Under the pieces are notes generated by a model that saw only the letters and a list, made by a program, of their open reading frames with translations, was not told the origin of the DNA and did no database searches. Positions 40,639 through 51,044 of a DNA stretch of 64,000 nt are shown piece after piece (the first letter of the stretch is position 1; each line of letters opens with the position of its first letter). The stretch lies in contig JAUVAS010000001.1 in NCBI GenBank assembly GCA_030591585.1, positions 122,036 through 186,035 of the forward strand, in the 5' to 3' direction. The translations under genes were made by a program, and so were the position numbers. Source of the stretch: Flavobacterium sp. (GTDB taxonomy: Bacteria > Bacteroidota > Bacteroidia > Flavobacteriales > Flavobacteriaceae).

Positions 40639-42012
40639 TTGAACATAAAAACTATATTTTTCTTCCTTTTTTTATTAGGAATACTCCAATTCCAAACAAT
40701 CTTTTACGCCCAAGAAATTCAAGGACAAGCTACAGATGATTTAGGAAATGTAAGTGATGCATTTCAGGAAAATTTTTTCGAAGCCCTTAAGCAAAAGAGT
40801 ATTGAAAACTATGAACTGGCATTAAAAGCGCTGAGAAAAGCAGAATCTGCTGCAAAAGATAATGAAGAAAATAAAGCTGTTGTATATTTTGAAATGGGTA
40901 AAAACCTTGCAAAATTGAAACGTTACGAAGAAGCAGAAACAAATTTTTATAAAGTATTGGAATGGAACAATAATAAAATTGAAGTGTTGGAAGCCCTTTA
41001 TGATATTTATTTTGATCTAAAAAATTACGATGCTGCCATCCCTTTAGTGATAAAACTGATTGAGTTTGATTCAGATTATAAAGAGGATTTAGCAAACCTA
41101 TACAATCGAAATCACCAATATGATGAAGCTTTGAAAATTTTAGATGAATTAGACAAAGAATGGGGAGAAAGTAGCTACCGAAATGTCTTGCGTTCACAAA
41201 TTTATAGAACGACAGGAAACACGTCTAAAGAAATTAATAATCTTGAATCTAAAATTGAATCAAACCCCAAAAGTGAGAAAGAATATTTAAAACTAATTTA
41301 TCTTTATAGTGAAGAAGGAAATTCAGAGAAAGCATTTAAAACTGCTAAAGATCTTTTAAAACAAAAGCCTAATTCTCAGTTAGTGCACATGGCGTTGTAC
41401 AAGTTTTATTTGGAAGAAGGAAATCATCAAGAGGCAATAAAGTCTATGGTAATTGTGTTTAATTCACAAGAAATAGGAAATGAAAGCAAGAATCGAGTGT
41501 TGAAAGATTTTTTAAATTTCACCCAAAAGAATCCAGCATATAAACCTGATATAGAAAATATTGCTACTTCATTTTTAAATCAGGAAGACAGCCCTGCATT
41601 TATGTTGTTGGGAGATTATTATCTTTCAGAAAAGAATAAAGAGGTCGCCCTATCTTATTATTTAAAAGGAATTGAAAAGGACTCACAGAATTTCGGCTTA
41701 TTAAAAAACGCATTATTGCTTCAGATAGATATTAAAAAATATAAGGATGCTTCAGAATTAAGTATCAATGGATTAGATATTTTTCCTGCACAACCCTTAT
41801 TATATCTAATAAATGGTGTCGCGAATAATTATTTAAAACAAACAGAACAAGCCATAGAAAGCTTAGAAACAGGATTGGATTATTTGTTTGATGATTCAAA
41901 AATGGAATATGACTTTTACCAGCAATTAATCATTTCCTATACCCAAAAAGGAGCTGTTAAAAAAGCAACGATGTACCAGCAAAGGGCAGCAGATTTAAAC
42001 ATAACAAATTAA
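40639..42012 (+). CDS. Tetratricopeptide repeat protein
   Basis: Multiple TPR units; signal peptide; TTG start. Confidence 0.88.
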   Translation: MNIKTIFFFLFLLGILQFQTIFYAQEIQGQATDDLGNVSDAFQENFFEALKQKSIENYELALKALRKAESAAKDNEENKAVVYFEMGKNLAKLKRYEEAETNFYKVLEWNNNKIEVLEALYDIYFDLKNYDAAIPLVIKLIEFDSDYKEDLANLYNRNHQYDEALKILDELDKEWGESSYRNVLRSQIYRTTGNTSKEINNLESKIESNPKSEKEYLKLIYLYSEEGNSEKAFKTAKDLLKQKPNSQLVHMALYKFYLEEGNHQEAIKSMVIVFNSQEIGNESKNRVLKDFLNFTQKNPAYKPDIENIATSFLNQEDSPAFMLLGDYYLSEKNKEVALSYYLKGIEKDSQNFGLLKNALLLQIDIKKYKDASELSINGLDIFPAQPLLYLINGVANNYLKQTEQAIESLETGLDYLFDDSKMEYDFYQQLIISYTQKGAVKKATMYQQRAADLNITN

Positions 42013-42022
42013 TAAGAAGTAG

Positions 42023-42799
42023 GTGAATTTTAAATTAGTATATATTATTTCAGTTTCATTTTTACTGTTTTCTTGTGGAGGAGGAAAAGTTGTTAACGAG
42101 TCTAACCAAGCCAATAATAGCCTTTCTTCAAAAAGCATTATCATTACTCATCTAGCAGCTTCTCCAGAGTTTTCTACATTAGCAGCTCGAATGCAAGTGG
42201 TGTATGAAAATGGAGATGACCTAAAAAGTCTTACGGTAAGTTTGCGAATGGAGAAAAATAAAAAGATATGGATCAAAGCGTCTATATTAGGAATTACCTT
42301 GGCTAAGGTTTTAATAACTCCGGGGTCTGTACGTTTTTACGAAAACATTTCTAATACGTATTTTGATGGTGACTTCTCGTTATTAAGTGATTGGTTAGGG
42401 ACTGAAATTGATTTCCAGAAAGCCCAAGCGATTTTGTTAGGTCAGTCTATATTTGACCTAGGTGCCAAGCATAAATCTACAGTGATAGTTAATAAATATA
42501 AACTTCAACCTAAAACGCAAATGAATAATTTTATTTATTCACTGTTTTTGAATCCTGAGAATTTTAAAATTTCTTCCGAAACAGTATCCCAACCAAACGA
42601 CCAAAGAATGTTTACTGTGAACTATGGGAAATACCAAAAAATTGAAGGAGGACATTACCCTTCCCAAATTAGAATTTTAGCAATTCAAAAAGGTGCGGAA
42701 ACTAAGATTGCTGTAAATTATAAAAAGATAGATCACAACGCTCCTATACGGTTTCCGTTTACAATTCCAAGAAGCTATGAAAAAATAGAACTGAATTAA
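42023..42799 (+). CDS. DUF4292 lipoprotein
   Basis: Lipobox FLLFSCGGGK; SLRMEKNKKIWIKASILGITLAKVLITPGSVRFYENISNTYFDGDFSLLSDWLG. Confidence 0.85.
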   Translation: MNFKLVYIISVSFLLFSCGGGKVVNESNQANNSLSSKSIIITHLAASPEFSTLAARMQVVYENGDDLKSLTVSLRMEKNKKIWIKASILGITLAKVLITPGSVRFYENISNTYFDGDFSLLSDWLGTEIDFQKAQAILLGQSIFDLGAKHKSTVIVNKYKLQPKTQMNNFIYSLFLNPENFKISSETVSQPNDQRMFTVNYGKYQKIEGGHYPSQIRILAIQKGAETKIAVNYKKIDHNAPIRFPFTIPRSYEKIELN

Positions 42800-44041
42800 A
42801 TGACGAAACTCCAAACATACTTATTTCTGGTTTTTTCTTTTTTCCTATTCACTTCTACCGTGGCTCAAGTTAACAAGCAACAGCAATTAGAAGAAAAAAG
42901 GCAGGCGCTTTTAAATGAAATCAAACAAATTAACAGCTTGCTGTTTGCTGCTCAAAAGGAAGAGAAATCGGTGCTATCCCAGGTAGAAGATTTGGAGAGT
43001 AAGATTAACACACGTCAAAATTTAATTAGAGTTACCAACCAACAAGCAAATTTATTGTCGAGAGAAATCAACGATAATCTTGGTAAAATAAATCATTTAC
43101 GAGGAGAACTAAAGGAGTTGAAAGAAGATTATGCTTCTATGATATTAAAATCGTATAAGAGCAAATCGACCCAAAGCAGGATAATGTTTGTGATGTCTTC
43201 CGAAAACTTTTTACAGGCCTATAAACGATTTCAGTATATGAAACAATATACAAAACATCGCAAATTGCAAGGAGAAAGTATAAAAGAAAAAACGATTATA
43301 CTTCAAGAATTAAACAAAGATTTAATAGCCCAAAAAAAACAAAAGCAGGTTTTAATAGAAGAAAATAAAGTTGCGAAAACAAAGCTTTCAGCAGAGAAAA
43401 AGGATCAAGAAGAATTAATTGCCACACTTAAAAAAGATGAAGGAAAATATGCGCGACAGATAAAGAAAAAGCAACGGCAAGCTAGTAAAATTGATAAGGA
43501 AATAGAAAAACTAATACGGGATGCTATTGCAGCTTCTAATGCTAAAGCAGCCAAAAAGGGAGGGGCAACCACCACAAAAAAATCATCTAAAACTTTTGCG
43601 TTAACTGCAGAGGCAAAAGCATTGGCAGTAGACTTTACCAATAATAAAGGCAAGTTACCTTGGCCTGTAAAAAATGGTGTGGTAGTTAAACGCTTCGGAA
43701 ACACAAGACACCCACAATTACCTAATGTAACAACCTACTGTAGTGGCGTAGAAATTGCAACAGGAAACAATGCTAAAGCAAGAGCAGTTTTTAATGGTGA
43801 GGTGATGGAAATTCAGAAAATAAAAGGAGCTAATAACGCGATTTATATTCAGCATGGTAATTACATTACCGTTTATCAAAACATCATCAATGTTCTTGTA
43901 AAAAAAGGAGATAAAGTAACGACCAAACAAGAATTAGGAACCGTGTACACCAAATCTAACTCTGGAAAAACAATTCTTAAATTTTTGGTATATAAAAATG
44001 CCACTAAGATGAACCCTGCTAGTTGGGTTTATAGGATGTAG
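42800..44041 (+). CDS. EnvC-like murein hydrolase activator / M23 peptidase-family protein
   Basis: N-terminal coiled coil; C-terminal GKLPWPVKNGVVVKRFGNTRHPQLPNVTTYCSGVEIA...ARAVFNGEVMEI; the HxxxD/HxH zinc residues appear degenerate. Confidence 0.88.
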   Translation: MTKLQTYLFLVFSFFLFTSTVAQVNKQQQLEEKRQALLNEIKQINSLLFAAQKEEKSVLSQVEDLESKINTRQNLIRVTNQQANLLSREINDNLGKINHLRGELKELKEDYASMILKSYKSKSTQSRIMFVMSSENFLQAYKRFQYMKQYTKHRKLQGESIKEKTIILQELNKDLIAQKKQKQVLIEENKVAKTKLSAEKKDQEELIATLKKDEGKYARQIKKKQRQASKIDKEIEKLIRDAIAASNAKAAKKGGATTTKKSSKTFALTAEAKALAVDFTNNKGKLPWPVKNGVVVKRFGNTRHPQLPNVTTYCSGVEIATGNNAKARAVFNGEVMEIQKIKGANNAIYIQHGNYITVYQNIINVLVKKGDKVTTKQELGTVYTKSNSGKTILKFLVYKNATKMNPASWVYRM

Positions 44042-44045
44042 GGTT

Positions 44046-44537
44046 TTGAAATCTATACAGAGTAAGATAGAAATTTATAAAAAGAAGATGCTTAACTCAA
44101 ATTTAAAACGAGTAGTTAATTTAATTGCAATTTTAAGTATTTCACTTTTAATTCTAAGTTTTCAAGAACCATTTAAAATTTCAGGAAAATATAAAGTTGT
44201 TCATAATGACTTAAGGACTCCAAATGGGATTATTAAGGTTGATGATTTTGAAATTGTTTTTAATAAAGACACTTATAAAAAAACATTCCCAAAAGGGGAA
44301 AAAGTTAACGGAACTTTAAAAAGAATAAAAGTAAATAATAATGAAACTATTATTTACTTAAATGATATAATAAAAGTTCAGCTTGAAATACAGTTAGATT
44401 CTTTGCTTTGGGAATCTCATGGGAATCCAGTTATCGAATTACAAGAATTGAATGCAGATACAATACCTTTTAGAACAACATTTAACTATAACCTACATAT
44501 AACTAAAAATGAAGGAATGTTAATTCGTGTAAATTAA
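44046..44537 (+). CDS. Hypothetical protein
   Basis: 163-aa ORF with an N-terminal TM/signal segment. Confidence 0.5.
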   Translation: MKSIQSKIEIYKKKMLNSNLKRVVNLIAILSISLLILSFQEPFKISGKYKVVHNDLRTPNGIIKVDDFEIVFNKDTYKKTFPKGEKVNGTLKRIKVNNNETIIYLNDIIKVQLEIQLDSLLWESHGNPVIELQELNADTIPFRTTFNYNLHITKNEGMLIRVN

Positions 44538-44600
44538 AAGTTAACCCTTAAATTCAGTTTTTTTAGATAAAATACAGATAACATTAGGATAATTTATATC

Positions 44601-44807
44601 CTAACAACACTCCTCCCCCTCAGCATCTTTCACGCCTAATTTTTTAAGTATTCCTTCCATCAAACACCATTTGGTAAATGAGGATTGTAATAAGTTAGCG
44701 CCTACAAACAAGGTAAACCACAACCAATTCTGGTTTACGTACATCGCTAGTAATACACTAATAATAATAAATGTTCCTGCAATTGCTTTAATAAATCTGT
44801 TAATCAT
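44601..44807 (-). CDS. DUF2892 (YgaP-type transmembrane) protein
   Basis: MINRFIKAIAGTFIIISVLLAMYVNQNWLWFTLFVGANLLQSSFTKWCLMEGILKKLGV; preferred start 44807. Confidence 0.85.
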   Translation of the reverse strand: MINRFIKAIAGTFIIISVLLAMYVNQNWLWFTLFVGANLLQSSFTKWCLMEGILKKLGVKDAEGEECC

Positions 44808-44817
44808 AATATTGTTT

Positions 44818-45123
44818 TTAAAGTGATCTTTCAATAGGCAGTACAACTGCTTTAATGGGATTGTTAGTTTCTAAATTTTGATTGTATTCTTTCAATAATA
44901 CAAAGAGTTTGTCTATTTTTTCTGCTTCCGTAAAAGAAAATATTAAAATAGAGTTTGTGGCACTTTTATTAGCAGCAAACCAATTGGAAGTTGATAGAAT
45001 AGTTGGTTTGTTTTTATAGCCATCTATTCCAGATTCACTAAAGTTTTGAATTCCTGCTTTATTAAATATTTGAAGAATATCACTATGAAATTCTTCTACC
45101 GAGGTTACCATTACTAGTTTCAT
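44818..45123 (-). CDS. PII/ferredoxin-like-fold small protein
   Basis: MKLVMVTSVEEFHSDILQIFNKAGIQNFSESGIDGYK...; preferred start 45123; follows the RND gene. Confidence 0.55.
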   Translation of the reverse strand: MKLVMVTSVEEFHSDILQIFNKAGIQNFSESGIDGYKNKPTILSTSNWFAANKSATNSILIFSFTEAEKIDKLFVLLKEYNQNLETNNPIKAVVLPIERSL

Positions 45124-45150
45124 GTGTTTTGTTATTTTAATAAATGTCTC

Positions 45151-45211
45151 TGTCATTCAGAGTGAAGCGAAGAATCTTACTATGAGATTCTTCGCTTCAC
45201 TCTGAATGACA
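45151..45211. repeat. 27-bp perfect inverted repeat (7-nt loop) from two head-to-head copies of the dispersed repeat
   Basis: TGTCATTCAGAGTGAAGCGAAGAATCT-tactatg-AGATTCTTCGCTTCACTCTGAATGACA. Confidence 0.95.
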
Positions 45212-45222
45212 AGAAAGATTCG

Positions 45223-48200
45223 TTATTCATTATGCTTCTTACGTTCTATTAAATAATAAACCAACGGCACCACCAATAAAGTTAGTACGGTTGATACAAT
45301 GGTTCCTCCCATTAATGAGATGGCTAACCCTTGAAATATTGGATCGAATAATATTACAAAAGCTCCAATAACTACGGTTCCTGCCGTTAATAAAATAGGA
45401 GTAGTTCTTACGGCTCCTGCTTCAATAACTGCCTTTTTTAAAGGGACTCCTTCATCTAATCTCAGGTTAACAAAGTCAATTAGTAATACCGAGTTTCGCA
45501 CCATAATACCTGCCAGAGCGATCATTCCTATAAAAGATGTTGCGGTAAAAAATGCATCTAACATCCAGTGTCCCAGAATTATTCCTATTAGCGAAAGAGG
45601 AATTGCAACCATCATTACCATAGGAGTTCTAAAACTCTGGAACCATCCTACAATAAGAATATAAATAAAGATTATTGCGCCTCCAAAAGCCATTCCTAAA
45701 TCCCTAAATACTTCTAGGGTAATTTGCCATTCTCCATCCCATTTTACCGTATAATTATCTTCATATTCAGGTTGCGATAAGTAGGATTCGCTTAATGTAA
45801 ATCCTTCAGGAAGCTTCACTTCTTTTAATTTATCTGTCATACCTAAAATAGCATACACAGGGCTCTCTAATTCTCCTGCCATGTCTGCCATTACATAAAC
45901 CACGCGTTTTTGATTTTTTCTAAAAATGCTTTTAGCTTTTGTGCTTTCTTTAATTTCAACCAAGTCTCCAATGGTAATCATTGTACCTTGTTGCGATTTT
46001 ATTTTCAGTTGTGAAATATCGTTAATAGTAGATTTTTCTTTTTCGTCTAAAGCCAATATTAACCCTACTTGTTTGGAAGCGTTTTCATCATAAAGATTGG
46101 TGATGGCTCTTTCAGACAAGGCCATATTCATGGTATAGACAATTTGTTGTGGCGAAATACCGTACAGAATTGCTTTTTCTTTATCGATCACAAATTCATA
46201 TTCAATTTGGTCTGCTTCTACCATCCAATCTACATCCACCACATCGTCTGTATTTTTAAGAATATTTTGAATCTGATTGGCAACATCCATTTGTGTCTCA
46301 TAATTGGGGCCATATATTTCAGCAACAATAGTAGACAACACAGGAGGTCCTGGCGGTACTTCTACAATTTTCACATTGGCATTGTACTTCGCTGCTATTT
46401 TCTGAATATCCGGCCGCATCAAACTAGCAATCTCATGACTCTGTAATTTACGGTCATGCTTATCTGTTAGGTTTACTTGAATGTCTGCCATATTTGAACC
46501 TCCACGAAGATCGTAATGACGTACCAATCCATTAAAGGTAATAGGGGCTGAGGCACCTACATAACTTTGGTAATTCACCACTTCGGGCTGGGCAGATAAG
46601 TATTGAGAGATCTCTTTTGCCACGACAGCAGTACGTTCTAAAGTGGTTCCTTCGGGCATATCGATAACCACTTGAAATTCATTTTTATTATCAAAAGGAA
46701 GCATTTTCACCGCAACCGAATTGGTAAAAAACAATCCCATACTAGCAAATAATACAAAGAATGTTCCTCCTAAAAATATCCAACGGATTTTGGAATTTTC
46801 AATTAAAGGCAATTCAACTTTATTATAGAATTTATAGATAAAGGTTTCCTCTAATTGTTTTACTGGTTTTGCTTTCTTCCCTTTTTTATCTTTTTCTCTA
46901 AGGAAAATAAATCCTAAATACGGTGTGATGGTTAAAGCCACAAACAAAGAAAGTATCATTGCAATAGAGGCTCCAATTGGCATAGGTGCCATATAAGGAC
47001 CCATCATCCCAGAAACAAACGCCATTGGTAATACTGAAGCGATTACTGTAAAAGTTGCGAGTATTGTTGGATTTCCTACTTCGTTAATTGCATATAATGC
47101 TGCCTGTTTAAAGGGCAATCGTTTCATTTTAAAATGCCGGTGCATATTTTCGGCTATAATAATAGAGTCATCGACGACAATTCCTGTTACAAATACCAAT
47201 GCAAACAGTGTGATTCGGTTCAGCGTATAATCCAGCATATAATAACTAAGGAGCGTTAATGCAAACGTTATTGGAACCGATAAAAACACGACCAATCCGC
47301 CACGCCATCCCATAGCAAGCATTACCACTAAAGTAACCGCAAGAATGGCTCCCATTAAGTGCATTAATAATTCTGACACTTTTTGTGAAGCGGTTTCTCC
47401 GTAATTTCTAGTTACCTCTACGTGAACCTCATCTGGGATTAAATCTAATTTTAAGTGCTCCACTTTATCCAAAATAACGTTGGATAAATTCATCGCATCT
47501 GCACCTTTTCGTTTTGCAACCGATATGGTTACCGCAGGATATTCAGAATTATAAAGTTCAGATTTTTCACTAGCGACTCCGTATCCTAATGCTACGTATG
47601 CTTTAGAAATTTCTGGACCATCAAGTATAGTCGCAATTTGTTTTAAATAAATAGGTTGACCTTGTTGAACACCTACTACCAAATTTTCTACATCCTTAAC
47701 TGTTTTTAAAAAGTCTCCAGTATTTACACTAAACTCTGTATCGCCGCTATTAAAACTACCAGAACTTAATTGCTGATTGTTAGACTTGATCATTTGTGAA
47801 ATAGAAAGGAAATCCAATCCGCTTTCAGCCATTTTATCTTTATCTAAAACAACCCTAAGTTGTCTGTTTCTACCACCAATTCTTTTGGTAACCGAAACAT
47901 CATTTACTTTTTCAATCTCATCGGATAATTCTTGAGCAATCTGTTTTAGTTGATAATCGTCATAGGCTTCACTCCAAAGGGTTAATCCTAAAACAGGAAC
48001 ATCATCAATCGCACGTGTTTTTATCAATGGCATCGTAACCCCTTCAGGCATAATATCCATATGCTTATTGATTTCGTTGTAGAGTTTTACAAACGAACGT
48101 TCAATATCTTCACCCACATAAAACTGAACAATGACCATTCCTTGTTCTTTCATAGAAGTTGAATACACATATTCTACGCCCTTAATGTTTGAGATTAATT

Positions 48201-48420
48201 TTTCTAAAGGTTTTACTACTCTTGATTCCACTTCGGTAGGACTTGCGCCTGGATAACCCACAAATATGTCTGCCATTGGCACATCAATCTGTGGTTCTTC
48301 CTCCCTAGGTATTAAAAATGAACTATACACTCCAATAACCATAAACACGATCATTAGAAGCACCGTAAGCTTTGAGCCAATAAAGCCCTTTGCTATTTTA
48401 CCTGCTAATCCTTCTTTCAT
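45223..48420 (-). CDS. RND efflux permease
   Basis: 1065 aa; IPREEEPQIDVPMADIFVGYPGASPTEVESRVVKPLE; GIVVDDSIIIAENMHRH; MVRNSVLLIDFVN. Confidence 0.95.
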   Translation of the reverse strand: MKEGLAGKIAKGFIGSKLTVLLMIVFMVIGVYSSFLIPREEEPQIDVPMADIFVGYPGASPTEVESRVVKPLEKLISNIKGVEYVYSTSMKEQGMVIVQFYVGEDIERSFVKLYNEINKHMDIMPEGVTMPLIKTRAIDDVPVLGLTLWSEAYDDYQLKQIAQELSDEIEKVNDVSVTKRIGGRNRQLRVVLDKDKMAESGLDFLSISQMIKSNNQQLSSGSFNSGDTEFSVNTGDFLKTVKDVENLVVGVQQGQPIYLKQIATILDGPEISKAYVALGYGVASEKSELYNSEYPAVTISVAKRKGADAMNLSNVILDKVEHLKLDLIPDEVHVEVTRNYGETASQKVSELLMHLMGAILAVTLVVMLAMGWRGGLVVFLSVPITFALTLLSYYMLDYTLNRITLFALVFVTGIVVDDSIIIAENMHRHFKMKRLPFKQAALYAINEVGNPTILATFTVIASVLPMAFVSGMMGPYMAPMPIGASIAMILSLFVALTITPYLGFIFLREKDKKGKKAKPVKQLEETFIYKFYNKVELPLIENSKIRWIFLGGTFFVLFASMGLFFTNSVAVKMLPFDNKNEFQVVIDMPEGTTLERTAVVAKEISQYLSAQPEVVNYQSYVGASAPITFNGLVRHYDLRGGSNMADIQVNLTDKHDRKLQSHEIASLMRPDIQKIAAKYNANVKIVEVPPGPPVLSTIVAEIYGPNYETQMDVANQIQNILKNTDDVVDVDWMVEADQIEYEFVIDKEKAILYGISPQQIVYTMNMALSERAITNLYDENASKQVGLILALDEKEKSTINDISQLKIKSQQGTMITIGDLVEIKESTKAKSIFRKNQKRVVYVMADMAGELESPVYAILGMTDKLKEVKLPEGFTLSESYLSQPEYEDNYTVKWDGEWQITLEVFRDLGMAFGGAIIFIYILIVGWFQSFRTPMVMMVAIPLSLIGIILGHWMLDAFFTATSFIGMIALAGIMVRNSVLLIDFVNLRLDEGVPLKKAVIEAGAVRTTPILLTAGTVVIGAFVILFDPIFQGLAISLMGGTIVSTVLTLLVVPLVYYLIERKKHNE

Positions 48421-48451
48421 AATTAAATATTTTGAAGTTTTACCGAAATAA

Positions 48452-48480
48452 TTCCCCCTTTGAAGGGGGTTAGGGGGATG
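48452..48480. repeat. Dispersed repeat fragment tccccctttgaagggggttagggggatg
   Basis: Palindromic CCCCCTTTGAAGGGGG between the RND and MFP genes. Confidence 0.55.
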
Positions 48481-48520
48481 TTTACCATCTTATATCCCAA
48501 AATTATTTCGATCAACTTTT

Positions 48521-49591
48521 TTATTGTATTGAAATTTTTACTCCGTTGTATAATTTTCCTTCTGCTGAAACAATGTATTCTTCCTCAGCATTTAAACCAG
48601 ATAACACTTCTATTTTATCTCCATAGGTTTTTCCTAATCGTAACCAACGCAATAATGCAGTTTGGTTCTGACTTACTGTATAAATACCCGATAGTTGCCC
48701 TCTGTGAACAATAACATTTATAGGTACCAAAACAATGCTTGTATTAGACTTCCTTTTTGTTGGAAACATCACGCTGGTATACATTCCAGATAATATAGAA
48801 ACTTCGGTTTTATCGAGTTTAATTTTTACATAATATTGACCACCAGTATTACTTGCTGAGGTACTAACTTCGGTAACTACTCCTTTAAGTGTTTCTGAAA
48901 TAGATTTCACCAAGACATTTACCTTAGTTCCTTTTTTAATTTGTGATATTTCACTTTCAGGAACTGTCAATGTAACTTCAAAATCACCTGGAGCTTCTAC
49001 AGATATTAATGGCATTCCAGGATTTGCTAAGTCACCAGCATCAATAAATTTATTGGTCACCACTCCGTTAAAAGGAGCTTTAATATCTACATATTTAAAC
49101 TGAGCATTGATTTCGTTTTTCATTTGATTGGCAGCCTCTAATCGCGCTTTTGCCATTTCGAAATTTGCCGTTATATCGTCCATTTCTTTTTGAGAAGCTG
49201 AGTTTTCAGCAAACAAGTTTTTATAGCGATTGTAATCTTTTTCAGCAATATTATAGGCGGCACTTGCTTCGGTTATACTTGCGTTAACCTGTGCTCGTTT
49301 TGCTTGTAAATCGGTATTATTAATAGATAAAAGCAGTTTCCCTTTAGCAACATTATCTCCAACCTTTACATAAATTTGGTCTACATAACCACTGGTTCTA
49401 GTACTTAATGTAACTTTATTTTCTGCTTCAATTTTCCCGCTGGCTGTAAAAAACGGACTGTTATTTTCTGAATTTACAGAACTTACCGTCACAGCAATCG
49501 CAGGTGTTTTACTAATTGTAGTTTCTTTTTTGTCGCTACCACAGCTAATAAGTAAAAGTGATAAAGCAACAAGAGTGATGTATTTTTTCAT
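48521..49591 (-). CDS. RND efflux periplasmic adaptor (MFP)
   Basis: SGYVDQIYVKVGDNVAKGKLLLSINNTDLQ; DIKAPFNGVVTNKFIDAGDLANPGMPLISV; lipobox LLLISCGSDKK. Confidence 0.94.
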   Translation of the reverse strand: MKKYITLVALSLLLISCGSDKKETTISKTPAIAVTVSSVNSENNSPFFTASGKIEAENKVTLSTRTSGYVDQIYVKVGDNVAKGKLLLSINNTDLQAKRAQVNASITEASAAYNIAEKDYNRYKNLFAENSASQKEMDDITANFEMAKARLEAANQMKNEINAQFKYVDIKAPFNGVVTNKFIDAGDLANPGMPLISVEAPGDFEVTLTVPESEISQIKKGTKVNVLVKSISETLKGVVTEVSTSASNTGGQYYVKIKLDKTEVSILSGMYTSVMFPTKRKSNTSIVLVPINVIVHRGQLSGIYTVSQNQTALLRWLRLGKTYGDKIEVLSGLNAEEEYIVSAEGKLYNGVKISIQ

Positions 49592-49598
49592 AATGATT

Positions 49599-50912
49599 TT
49601 ATTCTTTGGTTAGAAATTGTAAGTATAAGTATGCGTAATTGTACTCGAAAATGGTTTGATAATATTGTAATTGTTTCTGTGCGTATTGAGTTTCTGCCAA
49701 CAATAAATCGGTGGTTTTTTCAAGACCCTCTTTGAATCTGTTGGTTCTAATACGTAAGGATTCTTCAGATTGTTCTAAGGCTAAAGAGGTTAGTTTTAAT
49801 TTATTATCGGCATCTGTTAGCATCCTATTTGCTTTGTTAAGGTCAAGTGTGCTTTGTGAAACATACTGCTCGTACTCTAACATGGATTGATTGTATTGTG
49901 CTTTGCTTCTTTGAGCTTTCCCAACATTTTTATAGCCTTCAAAAAGATTCCAGTTTAATTGTGCACCCACTAAATATCCATTGGCACTTCCTTGAAAAAT
50001 ATTTTGATCGTACAATTCATAACTTCCAAAAGCATTTAATCTTGGTAGAAATGCCATTTTATCTGCTTTGTACATAGATTCATAAGCTTCGGTTGTTAAT
50101 TGCATTGCTTTTATGTCTGTTCTTTTTTCTGAAATGATTTCACTATTAGTTAACGAAAGCGAAGAAACACTCAGGCTATCTGAAGGGATAAAAACCGAAG
50201 CCTCTTTTTCATTCATTAAAAAGGATAAATAATCTGACGCATTTTTCACATTACTTTTTGCAGACTGAAGTTGATTCTGAACTTCGCTTACACGAACATC
50301 TACCGAAAGAACATCGGCTCTTTGCAGGTAACCTTGTTTAAAACTATTGTCTGCATTTTTTTTGTTTTCTTGGGCAGCTTCAAAAGATTTTTCTAAAACA
50401 TCAACAGCTTTATAAGCTAATTGTAGTTGCATATATGCTTTTTCAACTTCAAATGTTAGGTAATCTTTGTTTCGTAAAGTTTGAAGTTCTACCGCATCCA
50501 TTTTGTTTTTGGCAGCCTTACGTTGATAAAAACCATCAAGGTTGATTAAGGGTTGTTGAATTTCGAATTTTGTTGCAAATCCGGTTACTTCATCCGGATT
50601 ATTTAATAGATCTGGATTAAAATCTTCGGGAGTTAAAATACCTTGATTTAGTTTTGTTCCAAATGCCATTAACGGGTTGGTTGTAGCAACGCCAGAATGT
50701 GAAGCTGAAATATTTGGCAAAAAAACAGAGTTGGTTTGTCTGTATTCTGCTCTTGCTTTTAAAAATTCTTGTTCAGATATCTTCAAAGAAGTATTCTGTT
50801 CAAGAACTTTAGATAAGACTTCAGATTTGGTAATAGGCTTTAATTCCTGTGAGAATAAAGATGCTGAAAACATCAATATTCCAAAACTGATTATATATAG
50901 GTATTTCTTCAT
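49599..50912 (-). CDS. TolC family outer membrane efflux protein
   Basis: Signal peptide; two-fold repeat (AEYRQTNSVFLPNISAS; ADKMAFLPRLNAFGSYELY), start of the efflux operon. Confidence 0.93.
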   Translation of the reverse strand: MKKYLYIISFGILMFSASLFSQELKPITKSEVLSKVLEQNTSLKISEQEFLKARAEYRQTNSVFLPNISASHSGVATTNPLMAFGTKLNQGILTPEDFNPDLLNNPDEVTGFATKFEIQQPLINLDGFYQRKAAKNKMDAVELQTLRNKDYLTFEVEKAYMQLQLAYKAVDVLEKSFEAAQENKKNADNSFKQGYLQRADVLSVDVRVSEVQNQLQSAKSNVKNASDYLSFLMNEKEASVFIPSDSLSVSSLSLTNSEIISEKRTDIKAMQLTTEAYESMYKADKMAFLPRLNAFGSYELYDQNIFQGSANGYLVGAQLNWNLFEGYKNVGKAQRSKAQYNQSMLEYEQYVSQSTLDLNKANRMLTDADNKLKLTSLALEQSEESLRIRTNRFKEGLEKTTDLLLAETQYAQKQLQYYQTIFEYNYAYLYLQFLTKE

Positions 50913-51044
50913 TTTACTTTTTTATTTGGCGCAAAAATAAAACGATAAACTAAAGCTAACGGTAACATTAGATACAATACTGTGTTACATAAAAAAAGAT
51001 GAGACAAGGACTTAATTGAGAGTCAATCCTGTTATTAAAAAAAA

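Noticed and set aside
40787-41197. 136-aa minus-strand ORF inside the TPR gene
   Set aside because: Antisense to a well-supported TPR gene; composition is Leu/Phe/Tyr-rich without recognisable motifs.
46069-46446. 125-aa plus-strand ORF inside the RND gene
   Set aside because: Antisense to a clearly coding RND permease; no independent support.
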